Origin: Plicaturopsis crispa FD-325 SS-3
Taxonomy: Eukaryota; Basidiomycota; Agaricomycetes; Amylocorticiales; Amylocorticiaceae
NCBI GenBank assembly: GCA_000827205.1
Contig: KN832556.1
Span: 1,626,769 to 1,690,768, forward strand
Reading direction: 5' to 3'
Length of the DNA: 64,000 bases
The notes under the pieces: model-generated
Database searches by the model: none
Seen by the model: only the letters and a program-made list of their open reading frames with translations
What the model was told of the DNA's origin: nothing
Program-made: the position numbers and the translations under genes
In this document: in pieces, positions 46,422 through 57,799 of the stretch
Numbering within the stretch: the stretch's first letter is position 1
How the letters are laid out: each line of letters begins with the position of its first letter

Positions 46422-49153
46422 ATCTTGGGCTTGCTTTTCATGGTGGACTGCCTCAGCTTGATGCGCTTGTCCTTATAACGACTGTTGTTTTTGTTTTTGT
46501 TATTCTTCTCGTTATCTGTTGTCCCTGCGCTACCCTTTCCGCCCATCTTGTTTTGTCCATAGTCTAGTACATTGTTTTTTGCGTACTTTATCCCTGCTAT
46601 TCTTTTTGTCTGTCTGTGTCTGTTGTTGGTAAGTCGCTGTGTTGTCCTCTATCGTTATGTACTACGTTGTCTCGCAATAGATCTCATTTTCTGGGACGTC
46701 CTGCTCGCCAATTTCAACGTGTATCTCCCTTGCAAAGTGCTTAGATTTTTCTCTTGTTCGCGAATCGTGAGCAAACTGAATATTTAAAGTCTTTTTGGCG
46801 GCATCGAGGAGGACGATACCGCGTCTCTTTCTTGTCTCTTTCCGCCACAAAATCGTGTTCATGGTCCAAGTCCAACAACTCACTTTCTCCTGCAGTTGGC
46901 CAGCCCGCAACGATGGCCATGTAGGCTTTTTCCTTTCAACTTGGTACGTACATATACACAGCTTTTATCGCAAAATACGCGTCGACAATATCAGCCACGA
47001 ATAGTCGGCTAACCACGCCGGTCTTTCAAGACAGGCTGTGCCACTTGGTGTCGACGCAAGGCTGACCAGGCCGAGTGAACCCAAGTGAGCACTCTTTCTT
47101 TGACGATCGATTTATTCTGAATGTCTCTCATTTTATAGCATGAAATGCCTCCAGGCATGCGTTATCAACCGCCCCGTGCCAGTTGTACTACGGTGGCTGA
47201 TCGCGCAAACCGGCAGTCCTCCCGGACAGCCACCAGCAGACGCTCCTCAACTCTGTAGTACGTAGGATGGTCGAGTTGTTCAGTCAAGTGCGCTACCTTT
47301 TCTCGTTGGCGAGGCCCCTTCACGTCTCTACATACTGACCGACCAGTGACTGTGGTACAGAGCGCCCCTTCTCTTTGGACTGGCCTTTCCTGTCTGCCGC
47401 TACCCTTCTCGCCTGAACCATTCGCTCTACGCGGCCCTGTCTGATCTACGGGCGCTCGAGTCAGTTTCTATCCTTCTTGCGGCGCCCTGGTGACTCCCAT
47501 TGAAACGCGTGGCGCTTCCTCCAATGCTGTACCGCTACAGGCAGTGCTGCGGCCGCTTCTGTTTTCAGTGAGTAGAATCCCTTGCCTCTCTCTCTCATTA
47601 AGATCTTACTGATGATACGCATGTCCGTGTAGAACTGCTGTCGGTCATAGCCGTTACCGTGGCGTCGAATTGTGAGTCCGTTCCGAATCGTGGCGCTTGG
47701 ACACCGGTGCCCACTTCCCAGCTCGTGTTTGTTGTACCTGCTACTCTGCTTTAGGTATCAAGTCACGCCGCCACACGCCTCCACAAGTTGTGAACCTTCG
47801 TCCGTCGCTTCATCTACTATCTTCAGTGCACTCACTTTCCATTCTCCGCCAAGTCACTTGTGCACCCAAGATACCTTGCCGCGTAGCGCTTCTAGCATGC
47901 TTCTGCAATCTACTGGAACAGCTCTCACTCCCTTGCGACCGACTATACCAAATGGCCATATCCCGCCCGAACGCCTTTCTTGTCGATCGAAATCTTCTTT
48001 CGAATAACAGGGAAGTGACGGTCTAGCGGTAAACGACCAACCGCCTCGCCTTTCTAGCCCTACGACACAGTTTGTTTTCGGGATGCCGCATAAGCATTGA
48101 GCGCCAAAGCAGACGGCCAAAGGGAGCAGGAAGTCAAAGGTAGTGTCTCTAGCCCGCGCAGCCTTGTTGACAGCTTTGTTGGGTGTATCCTCTTTGGCGC
48201 ATTCCCTCTGCTGCTTCTTCCGCCTACCCACGACGCCTTATTCTCAACCTATGGGTCCGGCGTGCTCGTCCGATACTCCGCTCCCTTGCGACTGCTCGCA
48301 ACCACGGGCAACGTTCGTTCCCTCGTGCGCCGACTTGGTATGTCCCGCAAAGGTCATAACAGGCTATACACTACTGACTCCCCTCGTTAGAATCTGCGTA
48401 TCCAGACCGCCTGCTTCGACTGCGAGGCCGTAGCGAAACATCACTTCTACCGGGACGCCACGGCCCACTCGCCATCGCGCGACCTTCCCATCCTCCAGTA
48501 ACACAGTCGCGCTGGAGACTGTGATATCTCTCGGCCTGTATGCAGGTCACTCCACGGAAGATGATGCGTACCGTACTGCCTTGGCCTGCAAGGTAAACAT
48601 CGTCTCGCAACGGTGCCCTTACTCGTCGACCCGGCGGCGAGTATCCTTACGGATGATGCAATTTCTTGCCTAGATATTGTAGCATATTTCCTCTTTGAAG
48701 CTCTCACTAGCAGTTACCCGTGCACCGCACGGATTTTACAATGCACAATGCACATATCATCCTTGTTGTCCTGGTTTGTTAGGCGCTGTCCTTTTTCTTT
48801 TTCTTCCTTTTTACATACTCTTATCTCTTTTATCTCTTCCCTGTACCCTATCGTGCTGTTGTTGTCTCGCCTGCTATTTCGCCTGTCTTCGCTGTAATAA
48901 CCTTCGCATGTTGCAATGCTAATCTTGTTCTCGCTAATCGTCAATCTTGACTTTCGTAGTAGCGGCGCAGCGGCGGCAGCTCCGCGGCTATCCCGCCCGC
49001 TTGACTAGATTACGTACGCAAACAATGTCTCCTTTGTGACGCGAATCGCGCAATTCACAGTTTTGTTACCGCAACCATCGCCTCGCGTACTTACACGCAT
49101 CTCTCTTCAGCAACGACGACGATTATCGATTCAGCATCGCCAAACAATAAAGA
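46422..49153 (+). other. 2.7-kb stretch with many intron-like signals, no recognised protein
   Basis: Between 47085 and 48420 the plus strand shows several well-formed GT..AG segments: GTGAGC near 47085 to TTTTATAG near 47139, GTGAGTAG near 47570 to GTGTAG near 47632, GTGAGT near 47671 to CTTTAG near 47756, and GTATGT near 48338 to CGTTAG. One splice chain starting at the ATG at 47524 stays open for about 118 codons, but its product (QLLSVIAVTVASN, then basic sequence) matches nothing known. It may be a spliced non-coding RNA, an orphan gene, or a decayed gene. Confidence 0.4.
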
Positions 49154-50145
49154 ATGCCGCACGCAGACTCCGCCATCCTACCAGCTTCTGTCCAGTCTGG
49201 TTCCAAGGCGAACTTCTGGGCACATGTACACACGCAACTTGCTGCGCTCCTTGAGGGCCAGCGCGATTGGGTTAGTGGCGAGGTCTTTTCGAGCGATTAC
49301 AGCGTGCTCGGTGCTGACATGATCATCACTTGACAGGTGACAAACCTCTCCAACGCCTCCGCGCTCGTGTACGCATCCCTTCGCGCGTATGATCCGCATT
49401 TTGGTGCAGGAGATCGTGCAGTGAATTGGTGTGGTACGTAGCCTATAGGACTTGTCTCATTTCAACCTTCTGGCATGCTCACTGCTCATACAGGCTTCTA
49501 CATACACCCGGCACTCTTCCCGCGCCCCACGCTTTCGCTCTCTGTCCCGCCGCCTGTCTCCAATTCTTTCGCCACTTTATCGGCGCCCCCCATCTTCCCT
49601 TCCTCGTCCACGTCATCTCTCTCACTTCCGCAGGAGGCTCCATCCCCGAGCGCGTTGCTAGCCCCACCGACGAACCTTCTCCTGGGCCCCTTCTCCGGCC
49701 TACCCGCGTGCCAGTCCATCGCGCTAGCCCCGCCGAACCGACCCCGGGGTGTCTGCGGCGACGCATTCACACGTCGCTTGACTGTAGTAGTTCCGGAAGT
49801 GGACAAATATCCTGGGCATATCGCGTGTGATGCCGAGACGAAGAGCGAGATCGTCATCCCACTCCTTTACCGGTGAGCATAGCGTCTCCCATTCTATTCG
49901 AAGACGCAATTTGCTCACACGTATCATAATGAAGTCCAGCACATGGTGGTCTCTCGGCGGCGTCCTTAAACCTACGTCCCTCGGGCTACGCAGATGAGGA
50001 CCGCGAAGGCGAGCGCGAAGACGAGGTCGTACACGCGCTCGGTGTGTTTGACCTCGACTGCGTCGCAAGTGACGCGTGGACCGAGGATGATCGTGTCGGA
50101 CTGGAGAGGATCACGGAATTGGTGGTGGATAGCTGTGACTGGTAA
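49154..50145 (+). CDS. free methionine-(R)-sulfoxide reductase (GAF domain)
   Basis: fRMsr reduces free Met-R-sulfoxide using thioredoxin (yeast YKL069W). Exons 49154-49270, 49337-49433, 49494-49872 and 49935-50145 join to 267 aa (yeast 180). The GAF domain shows NWCGFY, LLGPFSGLPACQSI, RGVCGDAF, VPEVDKYPGHIACDAETKSE, IVIPLL and GVFDLDCVASDAW. All three catalytic-site cysteines of the yeast enzyme (in PACQ, GVCG and IACD) are present. An unusual serine/proline-rich insertion of about 45 residues lies between GFYIHPALF and LLGPF, where most family members have a short turn. The acceptor at 49934 (AATGAAG) is the one that keeps the frame. Confidence 0.93.
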
Positions 50146-50892
50146 TCTGGGTGTCACAGCGTGCGGTGTGGTAGGGCGAAGGTGAAGAGGAGGGAAGGCC
50201 TCGGTGAAAGAAACTGAAGAAGTATTCAAAAGCAGTAAGTGGATGGATTTTTACGATTCATGTCGGCCACAACGACCGACGACCCTGGGACACTGCCTGT
50301 ATACAATATGTATGACACCGGAATCTGCATTTCTCGGATTAGTCTTCAGCAAGTCTTCAGGGGAAACAAAGTGCAAAGCAAGTGGAAAGGGTAGACCGTA
50401 GCCGGTAACCCGGGCCGATTGGTCCGCTCCTTGCTTTGAACTTCGACTACTACTGGTGCATATTGATCGTCGAACGTCGAACGTTGAACGCTGGCTCGGA
50501 GTCCTTGGTATTCGTGACTGCTCTGTATACCCCAAGGTGCGAGTGAACGATGGCGTAGAGCTCGTTAACGTGCGTCTGAGCTCACTGGATGCGTAGACCT
50601 GAACGCGTACCGAGTCGTTACCGGCCAACTACCATTGTGCCTGCTAGGTTGTGGAAACGTTAGTGGTCTACGGCTCATCCCATTTGACGCGTGAGCTGGC
50701 CGGACTGGACGGCGGACGCATCAGAATACTGGTGCAGACCGGTGGCATAGACAAAGACGGGACGTGACCATAGGGCTCTTAGTAATTACACGACAAAATA
50801 ATGTGTGTCCTCTCTATCTCTTTGATATCGTGAGCCATGGCGCTGATGCCCAACAGCTCACCAGCCCGAATCTGTATATCAGATAGCGCGCA
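50146..50892. other. intergenic region with a short CGTCGAA repeat
   Basis: No supported gene. Near 50468-50490 a short tandem run CGTCGAACGTCGAACGTTGAA is present. The right part should hold the promoter of the first F-box gene. Confidence 0.4.
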
Positions 50893-52329
50893 ATGGAGTC
50901 GAAAGGCACTTCGACGAGAAGTGCTCTGAAGCATGCGATTTTAAACCCGGCTGCACAACAACCAGCTTCCATCACTTCTCTCCCGACCGAGCTCCTCACC
51001 ATGATTTTTCGATATGTTTACCTGCAGGAGCCAGCGTATCATTCTAACATTGATCGACGTCGGAGAGACCGCGACAAACATGTGTCCCACACGTTTTTCC
51101 CGTACTGTCTCTCCGACGTATGTCCTAGATGGCACTGTATATTGGGTACCGTGGCCGAGTATTGGACGAAACCTGTCATTGACGTAGGCCGCGATGCGAC
51201 GCCTGTCGCATATGCCCGCTCAAATCTCGATTGGTCTCATGACCTTCCCCTAGCTATCACAGTTCTCCGCCGGGACGGCTACGAAGGGTGCGACACTTTG
51301 GAAATTGCCCGTGTCGCATCGATCATCCGAACCATAGTTCCACACCTCCATCGCATTTGGGCCATCGACGTCGACGTTATTGACTCCGTGTCGCTACCTT
51401 GCCTTGCCACCGACTTCCGTGGTGCTGCTACTTCGCTCTGTAGAATCAGTTTTGCCTCCACGATGGATAGTGGGGCCAGTGATCAATCGGCTGCACTCCC
51501 GAGGTCTATTCTGCCGCTTCCTCAACTGCGCCGACTCGACATAGATGGCGAGAACTTCCGGGTCTTGACCACGGTCAACCCCTCATGGCTCAAATGCCTT
51601 CCGCACCTGTATGAGTTATCGATCTCAAATCCCTCAAACAGTGCAGGACCCCGTGAGGGCTTTTCTTTGCTTATGATGCTGAAGGGATTGCGAGAAAATA
51701 GCAATATCGAGGGCTTGACCCTCCGCAATGTTACCTTCGATCTTGCACAGAGTCCCGCCCACCGTATCCCTCTGAAACTACAGTCCTGCGAACTCATAGG
51801 CCTCAAAACCGAGGACCTGGCTGAGTTTTTCCGCCTCACCTATCTGGGCTATACCGAAAAATTCACCATCGGCTCCAGCACCCTGGCCGAGCTCATTCCT
51901 AGAGATGACGACACGTATATCGGCGCGTTTTATTTCACGCTCAAGGACGTCTGCGGAGATGTCGTAGGATTTCTGCGCGCCGTCTCGGCCCCCCATCTCA
52001 AGATAATCAATGTCCCCTCTTTCGACGATTTCCTCCTCATGCAGCTCGACCGGGTGCCCAGTTTCGACAATCTACTCGGTCTCAGCATTTGCGGCTGCCC
52101 CAAAGTTTCCAGCCGCATCATCCGGATCTTCGCCGAGAATCGTCGGACGGCGGCGTTGCGCTGTCTGGAAAAGAACCCGTACGAGGAAAACATCAGCCAA
52201 GACGTTTCCGTTATCCTAGAAATCAATTATGACGGCGACATTTCCCCAGAAGATCGGGAATGGTTCACGCCCGCCCTATGGACTGGGAGGGACGATGTTT
52301 TCCACTTCGAGTACCCCGGGTATTCATGA
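50893..52329 (+). CDS. F-box protein, tandem paralog 1
   Basis: An intronless gene for 478 aa. An F-box lies at residues 27-75 (SLPTELLTMIFRYVY, then LSDVCPRWHCILG), which would bind Skp1 in an SCF ubiquitin ligase. The remaining 400 residues are leucine-rich and built of irregular LRR-like units (LRRLDIDGENFRVL, EGLTLRNVTFDL, NLLGLSICGCPKVSS), the presumed substrate-binding part. F-box/LRR families of this layout are expanded in agaricomycetes. It is about 35-45% similar by eye to the next gene along its full length, including ILPxL and SFDD-type motifs. The substrate is unknown. Confidence 0.85.
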   Translation: MESKGTSTRSALKHAILNPAAQQPASITSLPTELLTMIFRYVYLQEPAYHSNIDRRRRDRDKHVSHTFFPYCLSDVCPRWHCILGTVAEYWTKPVIDVGRDATPVAYARSNLDWSHDLPLAITVLRRDGYEGCDTLEIARVASIIRTIVPHLHRIWAIDVDVIDSVSLPCLATDFRGAATSLCRISFASTMDSGASDQSAALPRSILPLPQLRRLDIDGENFRVLTTVNPSWLKCLPHLYELSISNPSNSAGPREGFSLLMMLKGLRENSNIEGLTLRNVTFDLAQSPAHRIPLKLQSCELIGLKTEDLAEFFRLTYLGYTEKFTIGSSTLAELIPRDDDTYIGAFYFTLKDVCGDVVGFLRAVSAPHLKIINVPSFDDFLLMQLDRVPSFDNLLGLSICGCPKVSSRIIRIFAENRRTAALRCLEKNPYEENISQDVSVILEINYDGDISPEDREWFTPALWTGRDDVFHFEYPGYS

Positions 52330-53131
52330 AAGATTGTATCAATTCATACTTGTCTGCGCACCAATGTTAGTCTCTGTTCTACCTTCCTAGTATTAATACG
52401 GAGCAGTCTCATCTTGCAACCTCCATATGTGTCTTTTTTTCTTCATTCCATATGTTATGGCTACTGACCCTGCATGATCTATCTGTCAGATAGCGCTGGA
52501 TGCTGTCGCCTGCAGGCTGCAGGCGCGACCGCGCGGTCCAAACGCGACCCTATAAGGCTTTCTGAGTAGATCATCTGACCGCGCTTCGTAGTCCGTTCGC
52601 GACGACTCCGAGTCTCAGACTCCCACTGTCACTGTCCCCAGTCGCCTCTCTTCTCATCCATTTGCTCCATCCGCACTGTCTAGAGTATCTGTTTGCCTAG
52701 CTGTACGGTAAACGCATTATGCTAGGTGAATTCGCCGCTGACAGTGGAAAAATAGGTTTCCGGTGCTCGACAAGAGTGGACTCTTCGAACGTGACGACGC
52801 GACCGCTACCGCGTATTCCTCGTCGAATAAGTGCTGTAAAATCCGTGATTGAACTCAGGATCTTGGTACTTGCATAAGTAGTCTGCTTCAGTCAGAGGGG
52901 TATGTCATGGGCGTGACCATATTTGAGACCGGGAACTCAACGCTGCCCTATCTCAGAAGGAAACGTACGGGCGCGCAGCATTGAAGTGTATTGGTTGTGT
53001 CGTCTGTGTAGTCGAAAGCAGGTGCGTCTCTACCTGCGCAATACACCTTGACATGTTGCAGGATGCCGATGCCCGTGGATTTGACAGCAGCACCTCGACC
53101 TACATCACGTGCGTCGCATATCCCGAACGCA
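52330..53131. other. intergenic region between the F-box paralogs, with a GC palindrome
   Basis: No gene is seen. A perfect 19-bp palindrome, CGCCTGCAGGCTGCAGGCG, lies near 52509-52527. A CAG just before 53062 may be a 5' UTR intron acceptor for the second F-box gene. Confidence 0.4.
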
Positions 53132-54661
53132 ATGGAAAAGGACAGCCTTCCCACTTCTCTCGTCCGTGCGCCAGATGGCCAGCTTTCTGCTTGGGACATT
53201 CGCGACTCGATCACTTATTTTCCGACGGAGCTCCTTCTCATGATCTTCAAGAATGTTTTCATCCAATCCCGTGTCAATGTGCCATTGGAAACCAGGATAT
53301 TGTTCAGGTCTGACTACAAGGGCGTCTATCCGCCTGATACTGACCAAGCGGAACGGGAAAAGTTGTACATCCGTCGAACGGCTTGGAAGAAGGTGGACGA
53401 TCTCGGCGCTCACAACTTCTTCCCCTACTCGCTGTCTGACGTATGTCCTCGATGGCATGCCATTTTGGGTGCTTGGGGTGTCCCCGAGCTTTGGACCAGA
53501 CTCGTTATCAATATAGGCCACGACGCGACACCGATTTTGCACGTACGCTCGTATCTCGTATGGTCGAAAGACCTACCACTCGACGTCACTATTCTCCGAC
53601 GCGAAGGTTATGAAGGGGACGACCATTGTGAAGGTGCTCGAGTGGCCACGGTCATGCGCCTGCTTCTCCCCCATCTTCGTCGCATTGTCACCCTGAACGT
53701 CAATGTTATTGACTCTGCATCCTTACCGGCCATGGGGACCCAATTGCACGGTGTCGCCGATAGGCTCGAGAAGATCGCTTTCAGCTCGAGAATGGATAGC
53801 GGCAAAAATCGACCTCGGATCACCGCAGACGCCGCCCTCGTCGCTCCTGGATTGACGCATCTCACTTTGGATGGAGATAACTTCCGTGTTATGGCCGCAT
53901 CTAACTACCAGTGGACAGAGAACTTCCCGCAAATGCAGAAGCGGGGGCATCTGACAATTGCCGACTACGCACGCCGGGACGATGGTCTCACGCTGAGCGA
54001 AATGGCTATGGAGCTGCGATACAACTGCCATGCGCCATATCTCACACTTCGCAACGTCACCTTCGCGCCTCTCTCGGTGGCCTCCTTGCGGGAGCCACGC
54101 ATCGAGTTGATACTCAGTTCTTGCCATCTCATTGATCTTACGGCGGGCACATTGGTCGACTTTTTCCGGGTCATTACTCTGAGCATCGAATCCCTCGACG
54201 TCGTCACTTGTTCTCTCCCCGGAGTACTTCCAGGAAATCATGTCCTGTATGACTCGTACTTCATGACACTCGAGCGTACCGAAGGTGACATTCTCGAGTT
54301 GCTGGCGGGAGGACGTACCCATAGCCTCACTGTCAAGGATTGTCCCTCCTTCGATGATGGACTTCTCGAAGAAATGACCGAGGACTCGATTCTCGAAAAC
54401 CTTGTCTCGTTGAGCGTGACCCGCTGTCCCAACGTGTCTAGTGGTGCCCTGCGGAAACTAGTGGAAGCCCGTCAGGCAGCAGCTGCGCTCTCTGCGCAGA
54501 AGTATCCGGACTTCAAAAACCATGAACTCGAGGTTTCCGCTCTAGACGAAGTGGTGTTTGACGGCAACATTGCCGATGAAGACCAACAGTTTTTCAAAGG
54601 AAACCACCGGTTCTCTGGCTCCAAATGCTATACTTTCGAAGTCCCTAACAGCGATTTATAG
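53132..54661 (+). CDS. F-box protein, tandem paralog 2
   Basis: An intronless model of 509 aa from the ATG at 53132 (MEKDSLPTSL). An in-frame ATG at 53063 would add 23 residues; the shorter form aligns better with the start of paralog 1. The F-box reads FPTELLLMIFKNVF and, after a charged insertion, LSDVCPRWHAILGAWGVPEL. LRR-like sequence follows (LTHLTLDGDNFRVM, APYLTLRNVTFAPL, NLVSLSVTRCPNVSSGALRK). The insertion inside the F-box region is longer than in paralog 1. It is the same strand and the same overall layout, so a tandem duplication is likely. Confidence 0.83.
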   Translation: MEKDSLPTSLVRAPDGQLSAWDIRDSITYFPTELLLMIFKNVFIQSRVNVPLETRILFRSDYKGVYPPDTDQAEREKLYIRRTAWKKVDDLGAHNFFPYSLSDVCPRWHAILGAWGVPELWTRLVINIGHDATPILHVRSYLVWSKDLPLDVTILRREGYEGDDHCEGARVATVMRLLLPHLRRIVTLNVNVIDSASLPAMGTQLHGVADRLEKIAFSSRMDSGKNRPRITADAALVAPGLTHLTLDGDNFRVMAASNYQWTENFPQMQKRGHLTIADYARRDDGLTLSEMAMELRYNCHAPYLTLRNVTFAPLSVASLREPRIELILSSCHLIDLTAGTLVDFFRVITLSIESLDVVTCSLPGVLPGNHVLYDSYFMTLERTEGDILELLAGGRTHSLTVKDCPSFDDGLLEEMTEDSILENLVSLSVTRCPNVSSGALRKLVEARQAAAALSAQKYPDFKNHELEVSALDEVVFDGNIADEDQQFFKGNHRFSGSKCYTFEVPNSDL

Positions 54662-55063
54662 TGGAAAGTGAGGCCTTTACAGTAACCTTGCGAGCATATA
54701 ATAATTTCTGTCCATTTCTTCAGATATGTTGCGAAATACTCCCCCTAGCCTACGACCCATTATAATCTACAGCCCGGCAACTCTCCCAATACCTCTAAAG
54801 CCGACCCGCCGATTTTTACAATACTTAATCATTCAGTGCTCTCCAAAGAATTCTCACAAGGCGAGCTTCTCGGGTTTTCCGTCCCTATGCACCATACTCT
54901 CAGCTTCAAGGCGTCTGACGGTTTCAGACGCCTTCAAACAAACGGCGGTGCAACGCGAGCGAGTGCGTCGAAGTTTCAACTGCGTGTTTTCGTCTCCAAG
55001 GCACATGAAGTATATCAGGTATATTCATTCATCTTCGACATAGGCGCTTCATAATCCTGCTAC

Positions 55064-56075
55064 CTAATACCCCTTCTTCGCGAACTGCCCTTCAGCATAG
55101 AATGCCTCGAGTTTCGTTACGATAGCACTCAGAGCCGCGAGCCATCTGGAAGAATATATTCGAGTCAGCGAATGAGGTGAAAAGAATGTGAGGCAGATAT
55201 TTCGACGAGAAACTGTTGATGAATAGGCGGTAAACACGGTCAAGGTCAAATGTGAGGGTCCATAATCAAGACGGTAGACGTTGCACCGACGCGGAAAGCC
55301 ATGCGAGACCGGTCATGCACGAAGTGAGGCAAAGCAGAAGCCAGCATATGCAAGGAATTGCCAGAAAGATGATTGTAAGACGAAGATAACAGTGGGTACG
55401 CACTTGTCCAAGTCGGCATCCAGTTTTGCCTTTGCGGCGTCATCTGGCGCAGTCCCGGCAGCAGGGTCCGTTGCAAGCTTCGTGTAGAAGTCTGCACGAT
55501 ACGGCACAGCCTTAAGCGCGACCGCGAAGATGCCTTTCACGACGAAGTTGTGGAACTTCTTGAGCGTGCCCTCGTAGCTGCCTGCGAACGCGTCCTTCAT
55601 CTCGACCTTCTTGTCGGCCTGCATGCGCTCAAGCGCTCCGGCGGTGAACGAGAGGCCACGGAGTAGCCACATAAGCCCCTCCGAGGCAGTGCGCTTGCCC
55701 TTGGGCTGTGTAGCAAATTCGTGCGTGACGAGAGACTGCAGCGTTGCTGTCTCGCCAGGTGCGGTGAGGTGGTAGGTCCGGACTTTCGTGATGTTGGATT
55801 TTATGTCCGATTGGACGACGGTGAAGGCTGAGGAGCCGAGGAGGTCTATCATACGCGTAGTGAAGTCAACGCGTGGCCATATATATAGCTATAATTTGTG
55901 CGCACCGAATAGTCCGTTGAGGCCCTCTGCAGCTTCGAGGAAAGCAGCGGTGTCGACGCCAGCGTCCGTGATCGGTACATCTGCGAACGACTACAACGGT
56001 GCACATAAATACGGAGGTCCACCTATACAATAGTGTGAAATACTTCACTTTGACGGTTTCAAGATAGGGTGCCAT
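55064..56075 (-). CDS. glycolipid transfer protein (GLTP)
   Basis: Cytosolic all-helical protein that moves glycosphingolipids between membranes. The start is at 56075 (MAPYLETVK); introns follow at about 56048-55989, 55909-55852 and 55403-55146, and the stop is at 55064, about 205 aa. The sugar-head binding motif D-x3-N-x2-K is in QSDIKSNITKV, the stacking tryptophan in GLMWLLRGL, and the headgroup histidine in FHNFVVKGIF. The C-terminus ends in an aromatic-rich helix (LEAFYAEGQFAKKGY). The last intron is 258 nt, about five times the local norm. All binding residues are present, so it should be active. Confidence 0.93.
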
Positions 56076-56644
56076 GGTGGTTCGTGAATGAGTTGGCAAC
56101 GATCCGATACACGATGCCTGTGCAGCGCGGAGTTCGGATGCGCGTGCGATGGCGATGACCATCTAATCTAACCGCGATTCCAAGATGTAAGACAGTGGTA
56201 TCGATTTCAACATTACAGTACTACGTAGACAGGACACAGAGGATACTGGGTGATTATGTAGGTGGTAGACACAAACACGGGTAGCATGAAACAACAAGAC
56301 AGCCAGTGGGCAAGGAACTTTGAGCGTCGACTGTATGCTACGGATACTCTCAATTCCACACGTTTTGAACAGCTCATATACTCCCTGGAACTGGCTCATA
56401 CTTTAATGGAGTGTGTATGGTGAAAATTTTGGATTAGCAATGCTGTGTTTACAAGGATGATGAGATCTGTGTAGTAGGCTGTATGGTGCGAGATGAGATG
56501 CTGTCAATATATACTGAAGCTGGAATGCGAGGAAAACCAAAACCGGGAGAGCAAAGGCATTTAACATGACGACGACGACGACAAAAGGAAGGGATAAGTG
56601 TCCACGTTTCTGAATATGGCCAGTGGGGCTATGGCCATGCGCCA
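56076..56644. other. intergenic region, GLTP promoter side
   Basis: This 569-bp stretch between TFIIA large subunit (3' end) and GLTP (5' end), both minus strand, holds no recognised gene. Minus-strand frames here are AT-rich and without domains. Confidence 0.4.
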
Positions 56645-57799
56645 CTACCACTCGAACTCGCTGGGCAACAGTTTGAGCATTTTCCTGACAAGATTACCTG
56701 AGATAACGAAATCGACATACCCAGTACATTTCGCGAAAAGGTAGTCCCTCCCATTGATGTGGATCATCCCGTCTTTCAGGATGCACTTCCACTTGTTTTT
56801 AACGCGTGCGACCTAGGATTCATTTAGCTTTGGTTTTTTTTTCAAGGATACACAATACTACAGATAACAGTACCTTGTCATACGTGCAAAATACGATATC
56901 TGTCTCCCCGACACCACCTTCATCCGCATCCTCCTCGCCTTCCGTATCGGAGTCGTCCAGGTCGCTATTGATGGCCTCGGAGTCGTCCAAAGCGGTAGAT
57001 GTTGATGCCTGTGAAGGCTGCGGGAGGGACGGGTGTGATGCACGTGGGGCAAATGACTGGGGTGGGGACGCAGACTCGGAAGAGGACGACGACGGGCCGT
57101 CAGCTTGCGGTATCCGTGGCGGCGGCGGCGGTTGAGACTGCGGTGCCGGCTGCTGCGGGGCATATCCGCGTGCAACCGGAGCAGCCGTGGCAGGCCTTCC
57201 AGGTTGTGACGAGCCACCAGCCGATGAAAATGACATGACACTCTGCTGTCCGCCCGGATGCTGAGGGCGTGCACCATTCAATTGTGGGCCAGGTAGTGGC
57301 GGGAGGGAGTAGTTCGGGATTCCTTGGCCACCATTCAACATATACCGGTTGTCGATCGGTTCCGACTTGACTTGCGGTCCAGAGGGGGCAGGTGGTGGCG
57401 GAGGTGGAACGTACGGATTGTGCGGCGGAGCGTAATGCGGATGCATGTGCATGGGGTGTGGAGGATATCCATGGTGCTGGGGATGCTGAGGCGGAGGTGG
57501 CTCAAAATCGGCGACATGCGACGCGATGACCTTGTTCTCCCATTTCTGCACAGGCAGACACATGCAGATGATTGATAGGCAAAAAATTCAAAGTGGGCGT
57601 GGGGGATGGTTACTTACGTGCTGCAGCTCAGCGAGCACTTCCTCGCCGACGCCAAACTCGTCAAATTCGGGCTTAATCGAGGCGATAACATCGTCTATGA
57701 CAGTTCGGTATATGACGGGCTCAAGGACCCATTGTTACCAATGGCGCTGAATTGCGGTACGGGAGTCGGCGAGCAGCTCACCACTTGTTTATTCGACAT
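56645..57799 (-). CDS. TOA1: TFIIA large subunit (Toa1)
   Basis: General transcription factor that stabilises TBP on the TATA box. The 18-nt first exon (MSNKQV, start 57799) is joined to VIYRTVIDDVIASIKPEF and GVGEEVLAELQH, the N-terminal four-helix-bundle part. KWENKVIASHVADF follows after an intron of about 70 nt. A long proline/glutamine/histidine-rich linker comes next, then the acidic DSDTEGEEDADEG stretch and the C-terminal beta-barrel segment: DIVFCTYDKVARVKNKWKC, then LKDGMIHINGRDYLFAKC. The final exon gives the conserved end GEFEW. Introns lie near 57780-57720, 57615-57545, 56880-56815 and 56725-56662. Confidence 0.93.

Noticed and set aside
56858-57563. Plus- and minus-strand frames overlapping the TFIIA large subunit linker
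   Set aside because: Shadows of the low-complexity Pro/Gln/His linker of TOA1, whose own frame is supported by conserved ends on both sides.
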